Shown here: positions 57,049-64,000 of the stretch, in pieces
How the letters are laid out: each line of letters begins with the position of its first letter
Position numbering within the stretch: position 1 is the stretch's first letter
Source of the DNA: Ornithinibacter aureus
GTDB taxonomy: Bacteria > Actinomycetota > Actinomycetes > Actinomycetales > Dermatophilaceae
NCBI RefSeq assembly: GCF_009858245.1
Contig: NZ_VMSB01000001.1
Coordinates: 1-64,000 of the forward strand
Length of the DNA: 64,000 bases
Reading direction: 5' to 3'
Position numbers and translations under genes: made by a program
The notes under the pieces: generated by a model
Told to the model about the DNA's origin: nothing
Databases searched by the model: none
The model's input: the letters and a program-made list of their open reading frames with translations, nothing else

Positions 57049-58447
57049 CCCTTTTCTCGTGTTCTCCACCTCCGTTCGGCCGTGGGCCGTCGGTCTGACC
57101 CTGGCAGGGTTCGTCGGCGCGGGCTTCGCCGTCGTCTGGGCGTGGGCGATCGGCCTGCAGTCCTACAACGTGTGGGGGGCCCTGCTCGTCGCGCCGTTCT
57201 TCATTGCCGTGAACGCTCTCCTCATCTGGCGGGTCGCGGTCCGGGAGCCGAGCCCGTGGTTCGGTCGGCTCATCGGGTTCGCCTTCCTCGCCAAAATGGT
57301 CGGCACGATGGTGCGCTACTACGTGGCCTATGTCGTCTACGACGGGGCCTCCGACGCGGAGCGCTACAACCTCGCGGCCGCGTTCCAGTACCGGAGCTGG
57401 CGGCAGGGAGTCGTGACGTGGGACCTGGAGACCGCTCGCGGTACCCAGTACATGGAGCTGATCACCACGGCCATCTACACCGTGATCGGCCCCACCACGC
57501 TGGCGGCGTTCATGGTCTACGGGGCCTTCGCGTTCTGGGGGGCGTACCTGCTGTACCGCGCCTTCCGGATCGCGTTGCCCGACGGTGAGCACCGGCGCTA
57601 TGCCCTGCTCGTTTTCCTCCTGCCCTCGATGCTGTACTGGCCGTCCTCCATCGGCAAGGAGTCATGGCTGATGCTCTTCGTCGGCGTGACGGCCTTGGGC
57701 GCCGCGAAGTTCTTCGCCGGCCAGCACGGCGCGCTGGCGCTGCTCGCGACCGGGGCCGTCGGCACGGCGCTGATCCGGCCGCACATCGCCGTCCTGCTGT
57801 TCGCGGCACTGCTCGTCGCTCAGCTGTTCCGGCCGGCCTCGACCCAGGTGACGGGGATCCTGAGCAAGTTCGGCGGCATCCTCGTGATGGGGGCGGCAGC
57901 GTGGGTGCTCGCCACCCAGTCGGCCGAGTTCCTCGGGACGGACGACTTCAGCTGGCAGGCCGTGTCGGAATCCCTCGACATGGCGGGGGGCCGAACGACG
58001 GTCGGGGGCTCTGAGTTCACGCCCGTCCCGGTCGAGTCCCCACTCGGGTTCCTGGCCGCAGCACTGACCGTGCTCTTTCGGCCCTTCCCATGGGAGGCAG
58101 ACAACGCCCAGATGCTCGTCCAGAGCCTCGAAGGGCTCTTCCTCCTCGCGCTGACGGTGGCGTCGTGGCCGCGGCTGCGCCGGCTCACCGGCATCCTCAG
58201 GCGCAACCCCTACGTGGTGTTCGCCCTCGTCTATCCCATCTCGTTCGTCGTCGCCTTCTCGGGATTCGCCAACTTCGGCATCCTGGCTCGACAGCGGGTG
58301 CTCATGCTTCCGTTCTTCCTCGTGCTGCTCGCCCTCCCAGTCGTCCGCCGCCGGACCGACCTCGATGATGAGGGTTTCGGGGGCGAGGAGCCGGAATTTG
58401 CGCACCACCGGGAGGTGGCGAGCCTTGGCGAGGTCCGCAGACGCTGA
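56999..58447 (+). CDS. Multi-spanning membrane protein, probable polysaccharide polymerase (Wzy-like)
   Basis: About 480 residues with ten or more hydrophobic spans (GLTLAGFVGAGFAVVWAWAI, LLVAPFFIAVNALLIWRVAV, YALLVFLLPSMLYWPSS, GILVMGAAAWVLATQS, VVFALVYPISFVVAFSGFAN). It lacks a signature that proves function, but position after a Wzc-like gene and the long periplasmic segment fit a polymerase. The start is uncertain: ATG 56999 overlaps wzc by 50 bases, GTG 57059 lies just after its stop; neither has a strong RBS. Confidence 0.7.
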   Translation: MTRRSAGVLAAPPRPRNPFLVFSTSVRPWAVGLTLAGFVGAGFAVVWAWAIGLQSYNVWGALLVAPFFIAVNALLIWRVAVREPSPWFGRLIGFAFLAKMVGTMVRYYVAYVVYDGASDAERYNLAAAFQYRSWRQGVVTWDLETARGTQYMELITTAIYTVIGPTTLAAFMVYGAFAFWGAYLLYRAFRIALPDGEHRRYALLVFLLPSMLYWPSSIGKESWLMLFVGVTALGAAKFFAGQHGALALLATGAVGTALIRPHIAVLLFAALLVAQLFRPASTQVTGILSKFGGILVMGAAAWVLATQSAEFLGTDDFSWQAVSESLDMAGGRTTVGGSEFTPVPVESPLGFLAAALTVLFRPFPWEADNAQMLVQSLEGLFLLALTVASWPRLRRLTGILRRNPYVVFALVYPISFVVAFSGFANFGILARQRVLMLPFFLVLLALPVVRRRTDLDDEGFGGEEPEFAHHREVASLGEVRRR

Positions 58448-59279
58448 GCGCAGCGACGAGGACGACCGGGGCGCCCTCCCGCCGAGCGGCCCTCGGGCCC
58501 GTCTGAAGTCGGGTCTGGCCGGGATCGGGCGTGACTCGCTCGCTCAGGGTGCGACCCTCCTCATCTATCACCGGGTCGGGGGAGGGACCCGCGACGAGCT
58601 CGACCTGCCGGTGCCGGCCTTCGCCCGACAGCTCGAACAGCTCGAGAGGCACGACGTGGTGGCTCTCGACACGGCGCTGGACCGCCTCGACTCAGGCGAC
58701 ACCAGGCCCAGCGTGGTCCTCACCTTCGACGACGGCTTCGAGGACGTCCACGCACATGCCTGGCCGCTGCTCAGGGAGCGCGGGCTGCCCTTCACCGTCT
58801 ACCTGGCCTCCGGGTACGTGTCGCAGCCGATGGTGTGGGAGGGCTCCACGGCCAAGGGGTCCACGGGCAGGGGCATGTCGTGGGCGCAGCTCGCCGAGAT
58901 GGTCGACTCGGGCCTGTGCACCGTTGGCAACCACACGCACCGTCACGTCCGTCCGGAGGCCCTGACGGAGGAGGAGGTGGACACCTGCACCGCCTCAGTG
59001 GAGCGGCACCTGGGGGTGAGGCCGAGGCACTTCACCTACCCGTGGGGCGTGCGTGTCAACGAGATGGAGGCGGCCCTCCGGGAGCGGTTCCGCAGCGCCT
59101 CCTCCGGCGAGCTCGGGCGCAACGTGCCCGGCACCGAGCGGGTGCGCCTCAAGCGGGTGCCGGTGCGGCAGAGCGACCCCGAGGCGTTCTTCGCCGCGAA
59201 GCTCGTGGGCAACCTGGCCCCGGAGCGCGCTTATGCCGGGATCGTGCGCCTGGCCAAGACGGTCGGCCTGCGTGGCTAG
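58425..59279 (+). CDS. Polysaccharide deacetylase (NodB/CE4 family)
   Basis: CE4 enzymes remove N- or O-acetyl groups from sugar chains. The 284-residue protein has motif 1 VVLTFDDGFEDVHAHAW (catalytic and metal Asp) and motif 2 TVGNHTHRHVRPEALTEEEV (His-x3-His), then HFTYPWGVRVNEMEA. TTG 58425 was chosen because GGAGGTGG lies at 58411–58418, six bases before it. No signal peptide is visible, so a cytoplasmic or late-assembly role is likely. The stop overlaps a GTG at 59272 that opens a decayed gene. Confidence 0.88.
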   Translation: MARSADAERSDEDDRGALPPSGPRARLKSGLAGIGRDSLAQGATLLIYHRVGGGTRDELDLPVPAFARQLEQLERHDVVALDTALDRLDSGDTRPSVVLTFDDGFEDVHAHAWPLLRERGLPFTVYLASGYVSQPMVWEGSTAKGSTGRGMSWAQLAEMVDSGLCTVGNHTHRHVRPEALTEEEVDTCTASVERHLGVRPRHFTYPWGVRVNEMEAALRERFRSASSGELGRNVPGTERVRLKRVPVRQSDPEAFFAAKLVGNLAPERAYAGIVRLAKTVGLRG

Positions 59280-59790
59280 GCACGTCAGGGCGGACCTCGT
59301 CAGGCTCGGGCGCGGGCCGGCGGGTGCGCCACTGCGGTGGGGATACACGGCTGTGTCGGAGGTCGAGATCGCTGGTGCGACCGCCTTGGCCCGCCTGCGG
59401 CGCCGGCCCTCTTGATCGCCCAGCCAACGCCAGACGCACGGTCTCGACCCTACGGCGCGTCTTCGACGGTCCGGTCACCGTCGCAGATGACTCACGCACC
59501 CCCCAGTTGTTCGAGGATCCGGGCATCGCGGTCGTCGTCCTCCCCGTCGACACCGAGTGGCCGCTGGACGGAACGCGGCCCTCGCCGACCGCATTCGCCT
59601 CGTCCGGTGGGACGACCGCCTCAAGCGCGTGGACCACAACGACTTCCTCACCCGCCTACGGCATCCACCTGACCGTCTTCGACCGGCAGTTCACCTGCCT
59701 GCACGCCCAGCCGGAGTTCAACGCCCCCTACCAGGCCTTCCGGCGCGACGTGGTCGCCGATCGTCCTACCGCGCCCAGAAGTGGGCCTGA
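59272..59790 (+). pseudogene. GT2-type glycosyltransferase remnant, multiple frameshifts
   Basis: The 550-base gap to the next gene holds broken coding sequence. A GTG at 59272 opens VARHVRADLVRLGRGPAGAP and LRWGYTAVSEVE, then stops. Further on, RRVFDGPVTVADDSRTPQLF and IAVVVLPVDTEWPLDG are in a second frame, NAALADRIRLV and WDDRLKRVDHNDFLTR in a third, YGIHLTVFDRQFTCLHAQPE and FNAPYQAFRRDVVADR back in the second, and SYRAQKWA-stop in the third. The order resembles a GT2/GalNAc-transferase-like protein, but the DXD centre is absent, so there is internal deletion as well. I am sure it is decayed, less sure of the family. Confidence 0.65.
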
Positions 59791-59829
59791 GCACGTTTCA
59801 CTGGACGGGCGTGGGTTCCACGACGGCAG

Positions 59830-60963
59830 TCAGGACCTGACCAGCTCCGCGTAGGCCCGCTGCTGCACCCCGACCGCGGACCGGATGTCGAACACCGTGC
59901 TCCGCTCGCGGGCAGCCTCCGCCATCTCGTCCCGCAGCGGTCGGTCGCGCGCCACCGTCACCAGTGCCCTCGCGAGGGCCTCCGGGTCGTGGGGTGGCAG
60001 GAGGATCCCCGTCTTCCCGGTCACCACAGCCTCCGGCACCCCCCCGACGGCGGTCGCGACGACCGGAAGACCGGCCGTCATCGCCTCCATGATCGAGACG
60101 GGCAGCCCCTCGTGGGCCGACGCGAGGACAAACAGGTCGGATGCCGCCAGCAGATCAGAGACGTCGGTCCGGTAACCCAAGAGCATGACGCGATCCCCCA
60201 GGCCGAGGCTCTCGTGGAGCTCACGAACCTCATCCTCCAGGGGCCCCTGACCCACGGCGAGGACGACCAGACTCGGCTCCTCACGCAGTGCGATCTGGGC
60301 GGCGTGCAGCAGGTTGGGGTAGTCCTTCTCGCGACGCAGGTTGGCCACCGTGATGGCCACGACGGCATCCTCCGGGATCCCGAGCTCGCGCCGAACCCGT
60401 CCCCGCGTCCCGGCGGGGGGGTGGTCATCGCCCTGCACGATTCCATGCACCAGAACCGCGGACCCTTGCTGGCGCCGGCGCCACATCGACCTGCGCACCT
60501 CGAGCGACACCGCCCAGCGGCGGCGGTCCAAGCCGGCCGTCGTGGCATTCAGGAGTCGGGTGGGCAGCGAGAAGTTGCCCCACACGTTGTGCTCCGTCGA
60601 CACCGTCACTGGCCGTTCGCGGACCGGGATCGTCCGCGCTGCCAGTCGTGCCACGCCGGCGAGGAGCGGGGAGTGTGCGTGGACGATGTCCACATCCCGC
60701 ATCAGGCGGCGCAGGCGCCACGGCCACCACAGCCGACCCTGCCGGCCGCCCCCGAGCAGGGTGGCGGGCACGCCGCAGGCTGTCAGCCGAGGGACGAGCT
60801 GGTCCTTGTCCGAACGAACGTATGCCGCCCGGTAGTCGAACCGGTCATGGTCGGCGACACGAGCCGAGGAGACGAGGAGTTGTTCGGCCCCACCCGGACC
60901 CAGTCCCTTGATGAGCCAGAGGACCCGGATCCTTGAGACCGGCGCAACTTCGGAGGGGGACAT
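59830..60963 (-). CDS. GT4-family glycosyltransferase
   Basis: The 377-residue protein starts IRVLWLIKGLGPGGAEQLLV and has VDIVHAHSPLLAGVARLAAR, VTVSTEHNVWGNFSLPTRLL, VVAITVANLRREKDYPNLLH and the E-x7-E motif SAHEGLPVSIMEAMTAGLPV VATA. ATG 60963 was chosen with GGAAGA upstream; an in-frame extension reaches into the divergent asnB promoter. It is the only minus-strand gene in this part of the locus. Confidence 0.92.
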   Translation of the reverse strand: MSPSEVAPVSRIRVLWLIKGLGPGGAEQLLVSSARVADHDRFDYRAAYVRSDKDQLVPRLTACGVPATLLGGGRQGRLWWPWRLRRLMRDVDIVHAHSPLLAGVARLAARTIPVRERPVTVSTEHNVWGNFSLPTRLLNATTAGLDRRRWAVSLEVRRSMWRRRQQGSAVLVHGIVQGDDHPPAGTRGRVRRELGIPEDAVVAITVANLRREKDYPNLLHAAQIALREEPSLVVLAVGQGPLEDEVRELHESLGLGDRVMLLGYRTDVSDLLAASDLFVLASAHEGLPVSIMEAMTAGLPVVATAVGGVPEAVVTGKTGILLPPHDPEALARALVTVARDRPLRDEMAEAARERSTVFDIRSAVGVQQRAYAELVRS

Positions 60964-60992
60964 GAGCCGAGTCTTCCGCATCCTCCATTCCG

Positions 60993-60998
60993 TATACT
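60993..60998 (+). promoter_or_regulatory. Likely −10 element of the asnB-like gene
   Basis: TATACT is a near-consensus −10 in a GC-rich background, 57 bases before the ATG at 61055 and 30 bases from the divergent GT4 start. No clear −35 is seen. Confidence 0.4.
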
Positions 60999-61054
60999 CA
61001 GCGGTCCGGCCCGCCGTCAGGGCTGCCCGGACGACGCGAGGGGTGGACAACCAG

Positions 61055-62962
61055 ATGTGCGGTGTGGTCGGGCTCCTGACTCACGGAGGCGGTGACCTGG
61101 GAGCGGACCTCGACGCGATGTCAGCAGCCGTCGCGCACCGAGGCCCGGACGATGTCGGACGCTGGCTCGACCCGGATGCCGGCGTCGCCCTCGGCCACCG
61201 CCGGCTGGCGATCGTCGACCTCTCGGTGGCGGGACACCAGCCCATGACCTCGGCGGACGGCCGCTGGGTCCTCGTGCTGAACGGCGAGATCTACGACCAC
61301 GCCGACCATCGTCACCGACTGGAGGGCGACGGCGTCGCGTTTCGCGGGCACTCGGACACAGAAGTCCTCGTCGAGCTGATCGCCCGGAGGGGCCCGGAAG
61401 CCGCCGTCGCGGCCGTCGACGGGATGTTCGCGCTGGCAGTCTGGGACCGCCGAGACCGCGTCCTCGTTCTCGCCCGGGACCGGGTGGGGGAGAAGCCGTT
61501 GTACTACGGCCAGGTGGGCGACGCTTTCGCGTTCGCCTCCGAGCTCGGGGCCGTCCGTCGGCTCTCGCACACGAGCACCAGCCCGGACCTGCAAGCCCTG
61601 GCTGACTACCTGCGGTACGGCTTCGTCCCGGCACCGCACTCGATCGTCCCGGGGATCGACAAGCTCCGGGCGGGTTGTGTCGTGCGGGTCACGAGCCCGA
61701 CGACGTTCTCCGAGCCCGTGCCCTACTGGTCGCTGGCATCGGTGGCCGCCGCCGGTCTCGCCGACCCCCTGGCACTCGACGACCGCGAACTGGTGCAGCT
61801 GGCCGACACGGCCCTGCGCGCGTCCGTACGCCGCAGGCTCGAGGCCGACGTGCCAGTCGGGACCTTCCTGTCCGGGGGTGTCGACTCCTCCACGATCGCG
61901 GCGCTGGCGCAGGCCGTGAGCACCCAACCGGTGCGCACCTTCACGGTCGCCGTGGGTGGTGAGGGAGACGAGTCGATGACCGCTGCCGGGGTCGCCCGGC
62001 ACCTGGGCACCGAGCACACCACGCTGCCCTTGGGCGATTTCGACCCGATCGACCTGGCGTCGCGGGCGTCATCCCTCTATGACGAGCCGTTCGCCGACCC
62101 CTCGGGCGTGCCGACCGCCCTGCTCTGCGCGGCGGCCCGCCAACACGTGACGGTCTGCCTCAGCGGGGACGGCGCCGACGAGCTGCTCGGGGGGTACAAC
62201 CGGTATCGGGTGGCGCACGGAGGGCTCTCCCGGCTGCTCGCCCTGCCGGGTCCGCTGCGTCGCGGTGCGTCCCGCGCGCTGACGACGCCCAGCCCGGTCG
62301 GCTGGGACCGGCTGGCCCGAGTCCTCCCCGGCCGCACCTCTGCGATCGGCACGAAGGCCCACAAGCTGGCCGGTGTGCTCGCCGCGGACGACCACATGGC
62401 CGCCTACGCGGTGCTGGCCACCAGGTGGGACCCCGCGACGCTGATGACGAATCCACCGCCCCCATCAGCGACGGCCGTGCCGGGCCTGGACGCGGCCCTG
62501 CCCCTGGACCGGATGCTGTTGGCCGACCAGCAGCGCACCCTGCCCGACGACATGCTTGTCAAGGTGGATCGCGCGAGCATGGCGGTCGCGCTCGAGGTGC
62601 GTGTGCCCTTCCTCGATCACCGGTTCGTCGAGCTGACCTGGCGGATGCCGGAGCGCGCCAAGGTGCGCGACGGCCACGGGAAGTGGGTGGTCCGGCAGGT
62701 GTTGGGCCAGTACGTGCCCCACGAGCTCTGGGACCGACCGAAGGTGGGCTTCGACCCGCCCGTGGCCGACTGGCTGCGCGGGCCGCTGCGGGAGTGGTCA
62801 CACGACCTGCTGGCCCCGGACCGGTTGCGACGGCAAGGGCTACTGCGTCCCGAACCGATCGCCCGCGCGCTGGCGGAGCACGACTCGGGCCGTCGCAACC
62901 ACGACTACGCGCTCTGGACGGTGCTCATGCTGCAGACCTGGCTGGACGGAGCCACACCATGA
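61055..62962 (+). CDS. Asparagine-synthase-like glutamine amidotransferase
   Basis: The 635-residue protein starts MCGVVGLL, so the mature N-terminus is the catalytic Cys of a class II glutaminase (residues 1–210: AHRGPDDVGRW, LGHRRLAIVDLS, LNGEIYDHAD). The synthetase domain has the PP-loop FLSGGVDSSTIAALAQAV and LSGDGADELLGGYNRYR. In polysaccharide loci such enzymes amidate uronic acids, and a UDP-sugar dehydrogenase is encoded at 36.6 kb, but a housekeeping AsnB cannot be excluded, so no symbol is given. ATG 61055 is required by the Cys-2 rule. The stop overlaps the next ATG. Confidence 0.92.
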   Translation: MCGVVGLLTHGGGDLGADLDAMSAAVAHRGPDDVGRWLDPDAGVALGHRRLAIVDLSVAGHQPMTSADGRWVLVLNGEIYDHADHRHRLEGDGVAFRGHSDTEVLVELIARRGPEAAVAAVDGMFALAVWDRRDRVLVLARDRVGEKPLYYGQVGDAFAFASELGAVRRLSHTSTSPDLQALADYLRYGFVPAPHSIVPGIDKLRAGCVVRVTSPTTFSEPVPYWSLASVAAAGLADPLALDDRELVQLADTALRASVRRRLEADVPVGTFLSGGVDSSTIAALAQAVSTQPVRTFTVAVGGEGDESMTAAGVARHLGTEHTTLPLGDFDPIDLASRASSLYDEPFADPSGVPTALLCAAARQHVTVCLSGDGADELLGGYNRYRVAHGGLSRLLALPGPLRRGASRALTTPSPVGWDRLARVLPGRTSAIGTKAHKLAGVLAADDHMAAYAVLATRWDPATLMTNPPPPSATAVPGLDAALPLDRMLLADQQRTLPDDMLVKVDRASMAVALEVRVPFLDHRFVELTWRMPERAKVRDGHGKWVVRQVLGQYVPHELWDRPKVGFDPPVADWLRGPLREWSHDLLAPDRLRRQGLLRPEPIARALAEHDSGRRNHDYALWTVLMLQTWLDGATP

Positions 62963-63948
62963 CGCCCCCCGTGCCCACCAAGCCCCTCGACCTCGAGCTG
63001 CGTGCGGCCCACCCGGCCGACGAGCCGGCCGTCCTGCGCCTGATGCGGGCCTCGCTGGGCTGGCGCGACGAGGACCCGAACGAGGAGTTCTTCCGCTGGA
63101 AGCACCACGAGAACGCCTTCGGGGTGTCTCCCGCATGGGTGGCGGTACACCGGGGCTCGGTGGTCGGGTACCGGACGTTCCTGCGCTGGAGGTTCCTCGA
63201 CGACGCGGGTCGCGAGGTGCGCGCGGTGAGGGCCGTCGACACGGCGACCGACCCGGCATACCAAGGTCAGGGCATCTTCCGCAGGCTCACCCTTCGTGGG
63301 GTGGCCGAGCTGACCCTTGCGGGTGACGGGCTCGTCTTCAATACCCCCAATGACCAGAGCCGTCCGGGATACCTCAAGATGGGCTGGAGCCTGGCCCGGC
63401 GGCTCCCGGTGGGGGTGCTGCCCGCAGGGCCCCGGTCGCTCGCGCCGATGATCGCCTCGCGGGTTCCCGCGGACCTGTGGTCTCAGGTGACATCCGCCGG
63501 GCTCGACGCCGGGGAGGCCCTTGCCGACGGTGCGGTCGCCGCAGCACTGCTGGAGCACGCGCCCACGACGGGGTTCCGCACGCACCGCACGCCCGAGTAC
63601 ATGGCCTGGCGCACGTCCTTCGCGCCGCTGCAGTACCGACTGCTGCTCGCCTCGCCCCACGACCCTGCCGAGGGTGGCCTCGTCTTCCGGCTCCGTCGGC
63701 GTGGGGATGCCGTGGAGGCCGCGGTCATCGAGCAGCTGGTCCCCGACCGCCGCACGGGAATGGCGTTGGTGCGCCGCATGCTCAAGCACACGGGCGCGGA
63801 CTACGCGATCGGCTTGAGGACCGGGCCCTCGGCAGGGCTCCTCCCGCTGCCGGGCCAGGGGCCGCTGCTGACGACGCGGCCGCTCGCGGCCTCCCCTCCG
63901 TCACCCCGGGACTGGACCCTCACCCTCGGGGACGTCGAGCTCTTCTGA
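62959..63948 (+). CDS. GNAT-family N-acetyltransferase
   Basis: The 329-residue protein has the GNAT acetyl-CoA site AVDTATDPAYQGQGIFRRLT, LTLAGDGLVFNTPNDQSRPG and YLKMGWSLARR, followed by a C-terminal half without clear motif. Long GNAT proteins of this sort often pair with AsnB-like enzymes in exopolysaccharide loci and may acetylate an amino sugar. ATG 62959 overlaps the amidotransferase stop, so the two are coupled. Confidence 0.87.
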   Translation: MTPPVPTKPLDLELRAAHPADEPAVLRLMRASLGWRDEDPNEEFFRWKHHENAFGVSPAWVAVHRGSVVGYRTFLRWRFLDDAGREVRAVRAVDTATDPAYQGQGIFRRLTLRGVAELTLAGDGLVFNTPNDQSRPGYLKMGWSLARRLPVGVLPAGPRSLAPMIASRVPADLWSQVTSAGLDAGEALADGAVAAALLEHAPTTGFRTHRTPEYMAWRTSFAPLQYRLLLASPHDPAEGGLVFRLRRRGDAVEAAVIEQLVPDRRTGMALVRRMLKHTGADYAIGLRTGPSAGLLPLPGQGPLLTTRPLAASPPSPRDWTLTLGDVELF

Positions 63949-64000
63949 GCGAGTGGCGAAGGCACACCCGATGGTGAGCCCTGCGGCAAGGACGACGACC
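63901..64000 (-). CDS. Possible C-terminus of a membrane protein (cut by window edge)
   Basis: One minus-strand frame reads VVVLAAGLTIGCAFATRSEE and ends at 63901. The hydrophobic start fits the last span of a membrane protein whose body lies beyond the window. It overlaps the GNAT gene end by 48 bases, so the call is weak. Confidence 0.3.
   Translation of the reverse strand, partial: VVVLAAGLTIGCAFATRSEELDVPEGEGPVPG

Overview
The window is very GC-rich with dense, overlapping genes. GTG and TTG starts are frequent, as are ATGA and GTGA stop/start overlaps. The gene families and the folC–DUF4233–ndk order point to an actinomycete of the order Micrococcales. A member of Intrasporangiaceae is my best guess, but that is inference and not shown by a marker gene.

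1–20.0 kb: an aerobic (late cobalt insertion) cobalamin supercluster. Three cobalamin riboswitches control three blocks: chlID–cobO–cobB (minus), cbiMNQO for cobalt import (plus) and cobN–bluB/cobT (plus). Around them lie cobL–cobM, cobG–cobH–cobIJ, cobQ–cobF and a CobC-like phosphatase. Together they methylate and contract the ring, import and insert cobalt, make the lower-ligand base and amidate the ring. cobK, cobD/cbiB, cobU and cobS are not in the window. As given, cobO and chlID are broken by frameshifts.

20.0–34.7 kb: housekeeping and small accessory genes. An ileS gene follows a T-box leader. A HigB/HigA toxin–antitoxin pair sits just after ileS and is followed by a second, diverged copy of the last 108 bases of ileS. 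Then come folC, two small membrane proteins, ndk, lpdA, a deleted SOUL-family remnant, a two-component system, a frameshifted lycopene cyclase, a VOC protein, and an ArsR/SRPBCC pair with its operator.

34.8–42.4 kb and 50.0–64 kb: a surface polysaccharide locus. The left half makes the initiating sugar by a bacillosamine-type route (PglF-, PglE-, PglC- and PglD-like enzymes) with a UDP-sugar dehydrogenase and two glycosyltransferases. The right half has GT4 enzymes (one a double-domain fusion), an ABC exporter, a Wzc-like chain-length ATPase, a multi-spanning polymerase-like protein, a polysaccharide deacetylase, an asparagine-synthase-type amidotransferase and a GNAT enzyme.

42.4–49.9 kb: a nest of mobile elements splits the polysaccharide locus. 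One IS3 copy has been cut into four pieces by (i) a 3.05-kb Tn554-like element made only of two tyrosine recombinase genes between 17-bp terminal inverted repeats, (ii) an IS1634-type fragment plus a second IS3 element, and (iii) a complete IS30 element with a 3-bp target duplication. The IS3 frame picks up again across the Tn554-like and IS30 insertions, so much of the order of events can be read from the junctions.

Several genes (cobO, chlID, lycopene cyclase, arsR) carry single-base frame changes. That is more than expected for real decay in a compact genome and may reflect sequence error. The deletions in the SOUL and GT2 remnants look real.
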